Part shown: in pieces, positions 1 to 12,062 of the stretch | How positions within the stretch are numbered: position 1 is the first letter of the stretch | Layout of the letters: each line of letters begins with the position of its first letter | Origin: Pelecanus crispus | Taxonomy: Eukaryota > Chordata > Aves > Pelecaniformes > Pelecanidae | DNA: 64,000 nucleotides | NCBI RefSeq assembly: GCF_030463565.1 | Contig: NC_134675.1 | Coordinates: 17,071,862-17,135,861 of the forward strand | Direction: 5' to 3' | Position numbers and translations under genes: made by a program | Notes under the pieces: model-generated | What the model saw: the letters and a program-made list of their open reading frames with translations, nothing else | The model's database searches: none | Told to the model about the DNA's origin: nothing

Positions 1-116
1 AAGTGCACACAGGTCCTTGAGCAAAAAGCAATCCCCCGAATGGGTCTGCCTTTGCCAGAGGGGGAAGTAACCCAGACTGTCCTTCCCCAGCATATTTTTA
101 TGTGCACTACAGAACT

Positions 117-3104
117 TTATCTCCTTCTACAGTACGTAAAAACTTTTGATTGGGCAGGGCCAGCTCGATTGGCAGATCCCCTGGTGTTGACTAACCAGGT
201 GGCTTTTGCTAAATGCGTATCCCAATGTTTAAACGTCCCACCACCCATTGCTCTCAGGGTAGTCTTTAACAATCCATTGTATCGCTCAATTTTCCCGGAG
301 GCTGGTGCATGGTAAGGGATGTGATACACCCACTCAATGCCGTGCTCTTTGGCCCAGGTGTCTATGAGGTTGTTTCGGAAATGAGTCCCGTTGTCTGACT
401 CGATTCTTTCTGGGGTGCCATGTCGCCACAGGACTTGCTTTTCAAGGCCCAGGATGGTGTTCCGGGCGGTGGCATGGGGCACGGGATATGTTTCCAGCCA
501 TCCGGTGGTTGCTTCCACCATGGTGAGCACATAGCGCTTGCCGTGGCGGGTCTGTGGGAGCGTGATGTAATCAATCTGCCAGGCCTCCCCATATTTATAT
601 TTCAGCCATCGTTCACTATACCAGAGGGGCTTGAACTGCTTGGCTTGCTTGATTGCAGTGCATGTTTCACACTCATGAATAACCTGTGCAATACTGTCCA
701 TAGTTAAGTCCACCCCTCGATCACGAGCCCATTTATACGTTGCATCCCTTCCTTGATGGCCTGAGGCGTCATGGGCCCACCGAGCTATAAATAATTCACC
801 CTGATGTTGCTCACCCTGATGTTGCCAGTCCAGATCCACCTGAGCCACTTCAATCTTAGCAGCCTGATCTACTTGCTGGTTGTTTTGATGTTCTTCAGTG
901 GCCCGACTCTTAGGTACATGAGCATCTACGTGACGAACTTTTACAACCAGGTTCTCTACCCGGGCAGCAATATCTTGCCACAATGCGGCAGCCCAGATTG
1001 GTTTGCCTCTGCGCTGCCAGTTGCTCTGCTTCCATTGCTGCAGCCACCCCCACAGGGCATTTGCCACCATCCATGAGTCAGTATAGAGATAAAGTATTGG
1101 CCACTTTTCTCTTTCAGCAATATCTAAAGCCAGCTGGATGGCTTTCACCTCTGCAAACTGACTCGACTCCCCTTCTCCTTCAGCAGTTTCTGCGACTTGT
1201 CGTATAGGTCTCCATACAGCAGCTTTCCACCTCCGATGCTTTCCCACAAGATGACAGGACCCATCAGTGAACAGGGCATATTGCTTTTCATTTTCTGGCA
1301 ATTTATTATACAGTGGGGCCTCTTCAGCACGTGTCACCTCCTCCTCTGGTGATATTCTGAAGTTTCTGCCTTCTGGCCAGTCCATGATCACTTCCAAGAT
1401 TCCTGGGCGACTGGGGTTTCCTATTCGAGCCCGTTGTGTGATGAATGCAACCCACTTACTCCATGTAGCATCAGTTGCATGATGTGTAGAGGGGACCCTC
1501 CCTTTGAACATCCAGCCCAACACCGGCAGTCGGGGTGCCAGCAGGAGCTGTGCTTCAGTACCAACCACTTCTGAAGCAGCCAGAACCCCTTCATATGCTG
1601 CCAATATCTCTTTCTCAGTTGGAGTGTAGCGGGCTTCGGATCCTCTGTATCCCCGACTCCAAAACCCTAGGGGTCGACCTCAAGTCTCCCCTGGTGCTTT
1701 CTGCCAGAGGCTCCAGGTAGGGCCATTCTCCCCGGCTGCGGTGTAGAGCACGTTTTTAATATCCTGCCCTGCCCGGACTGGCCCAAGGGCTACTGCATGA
1801 ACTATCTCCCGTTTAATTTGTTCAAAGGGTTATTGCTGCTCAGGGCCCCATTTGAATTCGTTCTTCTTCCGGGTCACTTCTCAGAGAGGGCTTACGATCT
1901 GGCTGTAATTTGGAATATGCATTCTCCAAAACCCCACAACGCCTAAGAAAGCTTGTGTTTCCTTTTTGCTAGTTGGTGGGGACATAGCTGTTATTTTGTT
2001 GATCACATCCATTGGGATCTGACGACGTCCATCTTGCCATTTTATTCCTAAAAACTGGATCTCCTGTGCAGGCCCCTTGACCTTACTCTGTTTTATGGCA
2101 AAACCGGCCTTCAGAAAGATTTGGACTATTTTCTTTCCCTTCTCAAAAACTTCTTCTGCTGTATTGCCCCACACAATGATGTCATCAATGTACTGCAGAT
2201 GTTCTGGAGCTTCACCCTGTTCCAGTGCTGTCTGGATCAGTCCATGGCAAATGGTGGGGCTGTGCTTCTACCCCTGGGGCAGTCGGTTCCAGGTGTACTG
2301 AACACCCCTCCAAGTGAAAGCAAACTGGGGTCTGCACTCTGCTGCCAAATGGATGGAGAAAAACGCATTAGCAATATCAATTGTGGCATACCACTTGGCT
2401 GCCTTTGACTCCAGTTCATATTGAAGTTCTAGCATGTCTGGCACGGCAGCACTCAGCGGCGGTGTAAATTCGTTCAGGCCACGATAGTCCACTGTTAGTC
2501 TCCACTCCCCATTAGACTTTCGCACTGGCCATATGGGACTGTTAAAGGGTGAGCGAGTCTTGCTGTTCACTCTCTGGCTCTCCAGTCGACGAATCAGGTT
2601 ATGGATGGGAATCAGGGAGTCTCGGTTGGTGCGATATTGCCGCCTGTGCACAGTTGTGGTAGCAATCGGCACCTGTTGTTCCTCAACCTTCAGCAACCCT
2701 ACAATTGAAGGGTCCTCTGAGAGACCGGGCAAGGTGGACAACTGTTTAATTTCCTCTGTCTCCAAAGCAGCTATACCAAAAGCCCACCGGTACCCTTTTG
2801 GGTCCTTGAAATGCCCTCTCCTGAGGTAGTCTATGCCAAGGATGCACAGAGCATCCGGGCCAGTCACAATGCGGTGCTTTTGCCACTCATTCCCAGTTAG
2901 GCTCACTTCAGCTTCCAGTACAGTTAGCTGTTGGGATCCCCCTGTCACTCCAGAAATACAAATGGGTTCTGCCCCTCTATAGTTTGATGGCATTAGCATG
3001 CACTGTGCACCGGTGTCCACTAGAGCCTTATACTCCTGTGGGTCTGACGTTCCAGGCCATCGAATCCACACAGTCCAGTAAACCCGGTTGTCCCTTTCCT
3101 CCAC
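117..3104 (-). pseudogene. pol: ERV copy 1 pol: protease, RT, RNase H, integrase (broken)
   Basis: The frame continues from gag through the UAG at 3126-3128. The aspartic protease motif DTGA lies near the start, followed by RT, RNase H (TDGS and TDSW acidic motifs) and integrase with an HHCC-type zinc region (CETC) and a D,D-35-E core. Breaks visible: TAG at 2268-2270 and TGA at 1881-1883 (both also present in copy 2) and TAA at 1830-1832 (copy 1 only). The segment 1604-117 is open for 495 codons over RNase H and integrase. The open frame ends at 117; integrase-tail-like sequence continues in another frame. Non-functional as a polyprotein. Confidence 0.9.
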
Positions 3105-3128
3105 CTGGCTGGAGGCAGGGCCCCTCTA
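3098..3128 (-). promoter_or_regulatory. gag UAG with downstream hairpin, copy 1
   Basis: On the - strand the UAG (3126-3128) is followed after 10 bases by a perfect 6-bp stem CCTCCA/TGGAGG with loop GCCAGG (3098-3115). Pol continues in the same frame. The arrangement is identical in copies 2 and 3. Confidence 0.55.
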
Positions 3129-5114
3129 ACACTGGTCACAGTATTCGCTGTTCACTTCCTGTAAATGTGAATCAAAAGTCCCCTGATCAAGGTCGGAAGT
3201 AAAATTAGCCCTCTTACTCTGTCTGGGGAACTGCTCACTGGAAACTGGAGCTGCAATTTTCCTGGGAGAACCGCCTTTTGTAATAGTTTTTCCTTGCAAC
3301 TCATGGAACCGTGCCTCTAGGGTCGAGGTGGGTTTTCCATCCCACTTTCTCATGTCCTCTCCATAATCACGCAGGTAAAACCACAGGGTGCCCCGTGGTG
3401 TGTATCCTCTATATCCTCTCTCTTGAGCATAGGGACGTTGACTCCTAATGGCTGAGACACTGGTCCGTGCAGGTGGGGAGTAGGACAGATCCTCTCTGAG
3501 TTGTTGGAACTCTTGGCACATTTTTTCAGACAGTTTTTCCACAGCCGAGACACAGGCCCATAGGGAGGAAGAGAGCTTTTCTTCGTATGTCCCGGAGTTG
3601 TCTAGCACTTCATCCACCGTTGGTGCCTCGTCGTCTTTCCAGGCTAGTATTGCCAACGAGTTGGAATACAATGCTGGTGCGCTCCGTACCACCTTCCGCC
3701 ACATGGATTGTGTGCACCTGACTTCATCTGGGTCTTTGGTTAGCTGCTCATCATTCAGGTCACTGTAAATCACCTCCAGCACGCCTAATTCCCTCAGGTA
3801 CTGGATACCTTTCTCTACGGTGGTCCATTTGCTTGGGCGGTATAAAACATCCTCCTTGAAGGGATACCTTTCCTTCACGCTTGACAGAAGTCGCCTCCAG
3901 AGGCTGAGCGGTTTTGCCCCTTTTCCAATTGCTTTGTCAATGCCCCCTTCCCTGGAAAGGGATCCCAGCTGCTTGGCTTCCCTACCCTCTAAATCCAGGC
4001 TACTGGCCCCGTTATCCCAGCATCGGAGCAGCCAGGTGATGATGTGCTCGCCTGGATGACGACTGAAATCTTTTCGCATATCTCGCAGCTCACTCAGGGA
4101 TAGGGATCGGGTGGTCACCATCTCATTTATGGGTTCTTCCTCCTCTGGTTCTCGTGATGGCCCTGGTTCATCCCTTACTAAACGAACTGATTTCCTCGTG
4201 TATTTTTTCTTCTGTATAGGGGCAACTGATACGGGCGCAGGTTGGTTCTCTGGTTTAGCCGCAGTGCCTGCCACTGGGGTTGGAGTGGCTGCAGTACCTG
4301 TGGTGGGTGTTGGAGTAGCCACAGTGCCTGTGGTGGGTGTTGGAGTAGCTGCAGTGCTTGTGGCTGTGGTTGGAGTAGCCACAGTGCTCATGGCTGTGGT
4401 TGGAGTAGCCACAGTGCCTGTTGTTTTGTCATCAGATCCAGAGACCCTCTCTTTCCCTTGAGGGTACTGAATAGTGTTGAACAGGGCTCTATAAGCATGG
4501 GCCAGTCCCCAGCATGTTGCAATGAGTTGTGTCTCTTTGGAGTTGCCAGGGTGAGAACATACTTCTTCCAAATACTTTACTAGTTCTTCAGGATTCTGCA
4601 CTTGTTCAGGGGTGAAGTTCCAAAACACTGGAGGTGCCCACTGCCCTAGGTACTTGCGCATACGATCCCACACACCCTGCCACTCATAACTATCCAGCCT
4701 TGGGGTAGATCTCTGGATGGTATTTTTAAACTGCTTACTGACCTTTATCAAAACGGAAACTACATTCCCAAGAATTATCAATAGAAGTATCTTAACTGCC
4801 CAGGGGTGTTCAAGATACAGGAAAGTTGTTGTAATGAAGGAGGAAACATCATAGAAGAAAGCAGCAAAGGTGCCATTCTGTATTTCCTCCACAACAAGCC
4901 TCTCGGAGGAAGAAGTATAATTGCTAACTCTCTCTATGAGGTAGTACCCGAAGTACAGTAGTGACTTCTGTATGAAACCCAAATACCAAAGAATGCTCAT
5001 GGTCAGGGTTTTGATAAGGAGCCTCCCAAGCAAAAGATCATGAATCACTGCAGAGCATAGCACACTACACAAACTGACAACAAGTTTTAACGCGTGCTGC
5101 AAAAAAAAGAACAT
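3126..5114 (-). CDS. gag: ERV copy 1 gag, open reading frame of 662 codons
   Basis: This is the only uninterrupted gag in the window. The start ATG is about 85 bases after the primer site. Residues 1-125 carry four hydrophobic segments (about 8-29, 38-60, 82-101, 106-124) and two N-glycosylation sequons (NYT near 65, NGT near 80). Residues about 230-289 are six tandem 10-residue Thr/Pro/Ala units (type TTGTVATPTP), followed by a basic patch (QKKKYTRK) and an acidic run. The C-terminal half looks like retroviral capsid; no CCHC zinc knuckle is visible. It ends at UAG 3126-3128 in frame with pol. Expression is unknown. The hydrophobic leader could be a separate function fused to Gag; this is inference. 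Confidence 0.8.
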   Translation of the reverse strand: MFFFLQHALKLVVSLCSVLCSAVIHDLLLGRLLIKTLTMSILWYLGFIQKSLLYFGYYLIERVSNYTSSSERLVVEEIQNGTFAAFFYDVSSFITTTFLYLEHPWAVKILLLIILGNVVSVLIKVSKQFKNTIQRSTPRLDSYEWQGVWDRMRKYLGQWAPPVFWNFTPEQVQNPEELVKYLEEVCSHPGNSKETQLIATCWGLAHAYRALFNTIQYPQGKERVSGSDDKTTGTVATPTTAMSTVATPTTATSTAATPTPTTGTVATPTPTTGTAATPTPVAGTAAKPENQPAPVSVAPIQKKKYTRKSVRLVRDEPGPSREPEEEEPINEMVTTRSLSLSELRDMRKDFSRHPGEHIITWLLRCWDNGASSLDLEGREAKQLGSLSREGGIDKAIGKGAKPLSLWRRLLSSVKERYPFKEDVLYRPSKWTTVEKGIQYLRELGVLEVIYSDLNDEQLTKDPDEVRCTQSMWRKVVRSAPALYSNSLAILAWKDDEAPTVDEVLDNSGTYEEKLSSSLWACVSAVEKLSEKMCQEFQQLREDLSYSPPARTSVSAIRSQRPYAQERGYRGYTPRGTLWFYLRDYGEDMRKWDGKPTSTLEARFHELQGKTITKGGSPRKIAAPVSSEQFPRQSKRANFTSDLDQGTFDSHLQEVNSEYCDQC

Positions 5115-5199
5115 GGTGCAGATCAGATGAACTAATATCGTGACCGGCGACTGTTAACAGACTCCTTAATACACTCTGATTAATCTGTTGTTATCTCAA

Positions 5200-5217
5200 G
5201 CCCCACGTTGGGCGCCA
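5200..5217 (-). other. Primer binding site, tRNA-Lys(1,2) type, copy 1
   Basis: The - strand reads TGGCGCCCAACGTGGGGC, the classic complement of the 3' end of tRNA-Lys(1,2). It lies 8 bases inside the LTR end. Confidence 0.85.
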
Positions 5218-5225
5218 AAAAGGAC

Positions 5226-5795
5226 TGTCGTGGTTTAGCCCCAGCCAGCAACTAAGCACCACACAGCCGCTTGCTCACTCCCCCTACCCGATGGGATGGG
5301 GGAGAGAATCGGAGGAGTAAGAGTGAGAAACACTCCTGGGCTGAGATAAGAACAGTTTAATAATTGAAATAAAGTAAAATAGTAATGCTAATAGTAACAG
5401 TATAATAATGATAATAATAATAATGATATACGAAGCAAGTGATGCACAATGCAATTGCTCACCACCCGCCGACCGATACCCAGACAGTTCCCGAGCAGCG
5501 ATCGCTGCTCCCCGGCCAACCCCCCCCAGTTTATATACTGAGCATGACGTCATATGGTATGGAATAGCCCTTTGGTCAGTTTGGATCAACTATTCTGGCT
5601 GTGCCCCCTCCCAGTTTCTTGTGCGCCTGGCAGAGCATGGGAAGCTGAAAAAGTCCTTGACTAGCATAAGCAGTACTCAGCAACAACTAAAAACATCAGC
5701 GTGTTATCAACATTCTTCTCCTACTAAATCCAAAACACAGCACTATGCCTGCTGCTAGGAAGAAAATTAACTCTATCCCAGCCAAAACCAGGACA
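5226..5795 (-). repeat. 5' LTR of ERV copy 1
   Basis: 570 bp with TGT...ACA ends (on the + strand TGTCGTGG to CAGGACA). It has a perfect CRE (TGACGTCA) near 5547, a TATATAAA box just beside it, the 18-bp palindrome at 5493-5510 and a TAA-rich microsatellite in R/U5. It is highly similar to the LTRs of copies 2 and 3 and to the solo LTRs at 23897, 29959 and 49131. Confidence 0.92.
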
Positions 5796-7147
5796 CCATT
5801 GTATCTTGGCAGATCAGAGACTTCAGTGTAGTTCCTCTTATGCCTACAAGGCTGAGAATTACAATTGTCTTGATTTTATAGATGGGAAACTTGGGCAAGC
5901 GAAGTGACTTAATCAAGGTCATGAAAGGAAGACTGGGAAATCAGGGTGCTGAATTTAAATCTCGAGATTCTTAGACAAGTGTCTTCACTGCATAGACCAG
6001 CATTCTTCTCAAAAGTAAGATTTTGGTCTGCCTAGCACAAGGAATCTCAGAATTAAGGAATAAAACATTTTATCTACTACATAGATTTGTAATTCCTTTA
6101 AAAAAGGTGAAAATCATAACATTAGCAGTTAAAATATATGGAAGGGAATATCAGTAGTTATTGTGTATACATTGGAGATTAGCACTAAAAAGAATAGAGT
6201 CCTTTCTATTGCAAGTTGAATATTTGACCCCCTAGTACGTGATATGAGAGATGTTCTATAAAGTGATGAGAAAACTGTGTTAATTCTATTAGTTGTATTC
6301 TGAATGAACTGGTTAAAATAATCTGAATCTTTAAGTCAGTTGGAACATCAAAAAAATAAATATCCACAGCACACCCCTACGTTAATGATCCTCAGTCATC
6401 TGGACCAGCAAATCTATTGAAGAAGGCAAACAGCCAGAAGTTGTCTTAACATGAAGTCAGTAAGCAGCCAGCATGTACTTGGAAGGAACTAGGACTTGCA
6501 GGGCACGCTTAAACCTACAGTTTATCTGCATTCTTGGTGTATTTAGGTCTAATTCATATGCTTTAAAACCCATATGGGTTGCTATGAAGAAAATTAACTC
6601 TATCCCAGCCAGACACAGTACAAAAACTATAAGAAACAAATTTTACATGATCTAACAGCCACTATAAGGAGACATAAAGTCTTTCTTTATGGACAGATAA
6701 CTGATTTAATAATTTTGACCTAGTTTGAGTGAAATCTTCTAAATTTGGTAGCCATGCAGTTGTCAGTGTAGTCTATTTGTTTATTTACAAGTAAAAGATC
6801 AAATTCGTTCTGAAACATATTTGGCTAATCTCTCAGCTGTTTTATTATTTTCATAGTAATTTCTGATCTTTTTACTGCATTTCCCAACGCCGCTTACTGC
6901 CATAATGAGATGAAAGATGTGATCCAAATTAAATGTTTATCATATGGCTGCAAGTTTTACATAGGTATTGTATTGTATAGGTATTGTTCTGTCTCTTCCA
7001 GTAATTAGGAATGAGATGTTCAACAGATTTCCTACAGGCATATATTTGAAATTATAACAGGTGGTTAACAGGTAGTAATGTTAAAACCAGAAAGATAGGA
7101 AGCTTGATGTAGCAGCCTTTTCTTGAGTAAAATCTCTCTGTTAGCCC
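5796..7147. other. AT-rich intron-like sequence with a short LTR fragment
   Basis: No gene is visible. Around 6576-6618 a short piece resembles the CTATGAAGAAAATTAACTCT end region of the LTR families in this window and ends GTACA, so it is probably the stub of an old LTR. The rest is AT-rich with no recognisable element. Confidence 0.5.
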
Positions 7148-8030
7148 ATTATGTCTGGTGCCATTGACACACCAGGAGGACGAGATGTCATCCAGAGGGA
7201 CCTGGACAAGCTGGAGAGGTGGGCCTGTGTGAACCTCATGAGGTTCAACAAGGCCAAGTGCAAGGTCCTGCACCTGGGACAGGGCAACCCCCGGTATCAG
7301 TACAGGCTGGGGGATGAAGGGATTGAGAGCAGCCCTGCGGAGAAGGGCTTGGGGGTACTGGTGGATGAAAAGCTGGACATGAGCCGGCAATGTGCGCTTG
7401 CAGCCCAGAAAGCCAACTGTATCCTGGGCTGCATCAAAAGAAGCGTGGCCAGCAGGTCGAGGGAGGTGATTCTGCCTCTCTACTCTGCTCTGGTGAGACC
7501 TCATCTGGAGTACTGCGTCTAGCTCTGGGGCCCTCAGCACAAGAAGGACATGGACCTGCTGGAGCGGGTCCAGAGGAGGGCCAAAAAAATGATCCGAGGG
7601 CTGTTGCACCTCTCCTATGAGGCCAGGCTGAGAGAGTTGGGGTTGTTCAGCCTGCAGAAGAGAAGGCTGTGAGGAGACCTTATTGCGGCCTTCCAATACT
7701 TAAAGGGGGCCTACAGGAAGGATGGGGAGAATCTTTTTAGCAAGGCCTGTTGTGACAGGACAAGGAATAATGGATTTAAACTAAAGAAGAATAGATTTAG
7801 ACTAGACATTAGAAAGAAGTTTTTTACAATGAGGGTGGCGAGGCACTGGAACAGGTTGCCCAGAGAGGTGGTAGAGGCCCCATCCCTGGCAACATTCAAG
7901 GTCAGGTTGGATGGGGCTCTGAGCAACCTGATCTAGTTAAAGCTGTCCCTGCTCACTGCAGGGGGGTTGGGCTAGATGACCTCTAAAGGTCCCTTCCAAC
8001 CCAAAGCATTCTATGATTCTATGATTCCAT
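7148..8030 (+). mobile_element. CR1 LINE, 5'-truncated 3' end
   Basis: Encodes the C-terminal part of CR1 ORF2 after the RT core (motifs [14 protein letters not shown] and [20 protein letters not shown]). A TAG interrupts the frame at about 7520 and further breaks follow. The 3' end has the CR1 hallmark TTCCAACCCAAAGCATTCT followed by short ATTCTATG repeats. A closely similar copy lies inverted at 43746-44609. Confidence 0.9.
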
Positions 8031-11000
8031 ATTAAGGTGGGTTTCAGCGAGTTTAAAGACTTATTTTTGAGCTTTTACACGATAAATGATTTAGGGGTTA
8101 CTTATTTAAATGTCTGCTTTTCTGTGTGCTTCTACTATAGTTGTAGCACTTAGGTACTATGATGATAGATGATTTACATATATATAAAAAAAATAATTTC
8201 TTTTATAATTTTGCTTGAAAAATACCTCAGTGATTTTAGGTATTAATGAAATACTACTAAGTTATGCTATTATATCATTGTTTGGGGAAAAAAACCCACC
8301 AACCAAAAAAACCCCAAAAAACAAACCAAACCAGAAACAAGTGAACTTTAGGAATGGGTGTTTTTATTGTTAAAGGTAAATTGCTATAGACTTTTAAAAA
8401 TTATTATGAATTTAATTGTTTACAAAATACTCAGACACTATGTAGAAAGTACATAGGAAATATTTTAAACTGCATGATTACTATTTTAAATATATGAATA
8501 CATCCTTATACAAGATTGTAAGCATATAAATGAGCTATAGTGGATGAATTAGTATCTTCTTTCAAGTTTTATTTCTGACCGTCTTTTTTCATGTTGCTAG
8601 GTGAAGTGATATTAAAGCTAGATGTTTATGTCTTAATATAACTAAAGAATATTTGGCTTTTTTTCTGTCTCTCTTCTGCCACCTTGTGGACTTACTATTT
8701 TAATTCTAGAGTGGGTTCTTCCTATGTTTTCTGAAAAAGACTTTTTTTTTTTTTTTTCTTCTTGTTTCATTCTTCTTATTTAGCATGTTCTGCAGTGGTT
8801 TTCTACTCCCTTCTATTTTCAGATCTGAAATGTAATTAAACTGTTCCTAGTGTTTTAAATTTTGTGATATCTTTATTGGAAAGTTGATTGATTAAGTTTT
8901 TGTAGGCATTTGTTGACCTCATCTCTTATCTCTTTGCCTGAATTGTCATATGCAATTCAGCAAGAGGAAAAGATACAGTCCTTAATTGCTGTTCTTGCGA
9001 TATACACATAAAAATAACAAAATCTAGTTTAATTATTTTCTAGCAGGAATTGATCCATTTAGGAGGAGAAAAAGCATGAGTGTGTATCTCCAGCTATCTA
9101 TTCTGGAATCAGTATAATGTCCTATAAAAGCATTGAAGTTCCATTTCAATATATAATTCAGTTGGACTCCAACTTCTATACTTCATATTCATTTGTTGCA
9201 AGTTAACTTGAACTTAAATCTATCGATATAAGCTAATATAATGTATGTTTAATAGTCATCCAGTTTTAGGACTACTTGATCATATTTTCTCTGTGGATGT
9301 CTCAAGATTTTAATTACCTTTCTGGTTTTTTTTTTTTAATTCTTTGTACTAGCTTTAAAAAGGTTTTAGAACTTTTTGTATGTTTATCATGGAAAACAGC
9401 TTTGAATTTGATGTCAGAATGTGCATAGCAATAGAAAGACAATTCACTGTGATCCCACTGTGAGGTTTCTGGACTATGTTGATAATGAGGTGGCTGAAGA
9501 AAAGTAGAGTAGTTAATGAGAATTTTAGTAGTTATGCTTCTATAAAGACCTTTAGTCAAAAATCTTTGACTGAGTTAAGACATAGTGGTGCCAGAAGGGA
9601 TAATTTTGAAGATGGAGTTCTTGACTTTCACTGTATTTTTTTGCCACTGTGCACTGTATACCTACATCTGAAATAGTATTAATGATTTCAAAAGGCTGAA
9701 ATTTCAAAGGATTCAAGCATTGTGAACTCTCTTTGGCTAACTCTGTAGCAAACAGTGCCAAAATAAAAATTAGTATTTTAAATTTTCAAAAGATTACCTG
9801 GCAAATTGGTTCATTATCCTGTACTAAGAAATTAACCTTCCACTTCTTTTACTGGTACTTAGTTAAATTGAACAGGAGCTTGAACAGGGAAGGTATTTAT
9901 TGGAAAAATAAATTTTGTATAGAAGAAAAACTGGTGGTGTGTGGAAGTAGATATCAGGGAGGGATAGGACCATTGGACTGACTTTGAATAGAGGATGGAG
10001 ATTTGAGTTCTGATAAATACATACCTTAGGTGAAAGTGGAAAAAGAAGAAAGGGAGAACAGGATCAAAATCTTCAGAATAAGGGTAGGAGAAGGAGGGTA
10101 TAAGAAATGTTAATTCTATGTAGTATAGAGGGATTATTACCAAATATAGTCATTCTTTGTTTTTGACTAACATGTTACAAAATATTTTTTATTTTATTTA
10201 TTTTTTTTAAAACGAAACTTTCTTCAAGTTTCTTCCTTCAAAACTGGGTGTTTTTTCCTTGTTTTTTCCTGATCGTCATGATGTACATTTGTGTATTTTG
10301 TATGGTTATCTCTAGTGTTTCTCACTTTTATTTTGAAAGGAAAGTCAGTCCAGAAATGAGGGTGTTAATCTGGAGACCTACACTCAGTTCCCTGCTGTGT
10401 TACAGATTGTGTGTGTGGTCTGGTCTTGAGCAAATTATTTGGGCTCAGATAATCAAAGATATTTAGGGACCTAATTCCTCTTAGCTACTCTTTGGCTGCA
10501 GTTTTTAAGTATATGAAAGTATGCAGGGTTTTTGTCTTTGTTAATACCCTTTATATGATTTCATATTCTGGTTCATCCTCTGGTATATACATTGGTCAAT
10601 TTAAAGGAAAATGACCAGGATTTATATGCCTTTTGTCGCATTGTCTCTCCTGTCTCCGACACTTGCAGGGGGAAAAGGGTTTTGAGTTTCGTTGGGAACC
10701 TGATATTTGAAGAAAATAGTTTGTTCAGATTAAACTGACCATGTTCTAGTAAACAATAAATGAAGGACACTAAGTTGATGATTAAAGTCCTTTAGAGTGG
10801 ATCAGTCTCCAAGAAAAGTTTTGGAACTCAAATGTCAATGTCTTCATCTTTACCTTCAATTCACAGTGACCCTTAACATTATCAAACAGTGCAAGAAAAG
10901 AAGTTTTAAACTTAATTGTGAAAACAGGTTGATTGTATCATTGTTTTTAGCACTGCGGCCTACATTTGGTGTGATGTATTAAACCTGTATTGCATTTTTA

Positions 11001-11768
11001 GTACAATTCACCTTTTTCCATTGTGGAGATTACGTCCCACTATTCAATAGCTGGAATTATATCACCATGGAAAGGTAAATCCTAAAGATAGTGCAAGAAG
11101 ATTATTTGGTATATTTTAACCCTATTCTTCTATTCATATCCCTCCCTCATTTTGGGGACCTTTCTCAGAAGAGCCTGCTTAAAAAGATTTGCTTCCTCCT
11201 GTGGAAGAAGTGTTTAAAGAAGTTCAGAGGAATTAACTTGATTCTAGTTGTTTTCTGATCACAAAGAGGGATGGTGGACTACAGCTCATCTTGAGACAAT
11301 ACAGTTCTTCTACAAGAAGTTTGATTTCTGTATATTGACTTTAGTCAAGTCTGTCTTTTTTCTTAAATTGGTTCAGAGGAAAAAGATGCATGCTACCATA
11401 TGCCTGTCAGAACTTTACAGCTCTGAGATGTACAATTCCTAGTTGGAGATGACGACAATTAGTGCAAGACCCACCTTCTGGTCTTTCTACTTCCCTGTGT
11501 GCATTTACAAAGTGTCTGTCACTTGCAGTATGTATTTGAGGGTTTATGTACCCTGGTTTGGATGAATGGGTCATAGAAGTTGCATGGCAGACATCCCTGC
11601 CAAATTCAAACAATACTTATGTTAAATTGGTTCTCATAATGAAATATTCTTATCTCCCAGTGGCAGTTATAGACTGTTAGTCTAAAAAAAAAAAAAAACC
11701 CCAACAAGGTTCTGCACAACCATTAGAGATTATAGCATCAGATACTTCAGGTTGATTTAGGTTTATTT
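8031..11768. other. Intron-like AT-rich sequence
   Basis: No coding region or recognisable mobile element is seen. There are low-complexity patches: an A/C-rich stretch at about 8284-8335 and T runs at about 8742-8758. Short open frames here are not supported by any protein similarity I recognise. Probably RFX3 intron. Confidence 0.5.
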
Positions 11769-12062
11769 CATAGAATGCTTTGGGTTGGAAGGGACCTTTA
11801 GAGGTCATCTAGTCCAACCCCCCTGCAATGAGCAGGGACAGCTTTAACTAGATCAGGTTGCTCAGAGCCCTGTGCAACCTGACCTTGAATGTTTCCAGGG
11901 ATGGGGCATCTGCAACCTCTCTGGGCAACCTGTTTTTCTTCCTTATATCTAGTCTGAATGTACCCTCTTTTAGTTTAAGACCATTACCCCTTGTCCTATC
12001 GCAACAGGCCCTACTACAGTCCCCGTCTCTCTTATAAGCCCCCTGTAAGTATTGAAAGGAAG
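11769..12062 (-). mobile_element. CR1 LINE 3'-end fragment
   Basis: On the - strand this is the extreme 3' part of CR1, ending in the conserved AGGTCCCTTCCAACCCAAAG-type tail (seen at 11769-11800 in reverse complement). It is truncated and full of stops. Confidence 0.85.

Larger units (their letters stand above)
1..5795 (-). mobile_element. ERV copy 1, ERVL-like provirus (3' end outside window)
   Basis: Reading the - strand from 5795 downward the order is LTR, primer binding site, gag, a UAG, protease-RT-RNase H-integrase, then the region after integrase, which runs off the window at base 1. Base 1 corresponds to about 18880 of copy 2, so roughly 0.5 kb of internal sequence and the 3' LTR lie outside. 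No env is seen before the edge. Gag is open; pol has several stops. The bases after the LTR (5796-5800, CCATT) would be one half of the target duplication. Class III (ERVL-like) assignment rests on TGT...ACA LTR ends, absence of env, and 5-bp duplications around related solo LTRs; the Lys-type primer site is not the usual ERVL one, so class is moderately sure. Confidence 0.9.

Noticed and set aside
5408..5758. Open frames within LTRs (5408-5758, 19612-19950, 30183-30461, 58612-59076)
   Set aside because: Created by LTR sequence and its TAA-type microsatellite; they recur in each LTR and hold no protein motif.
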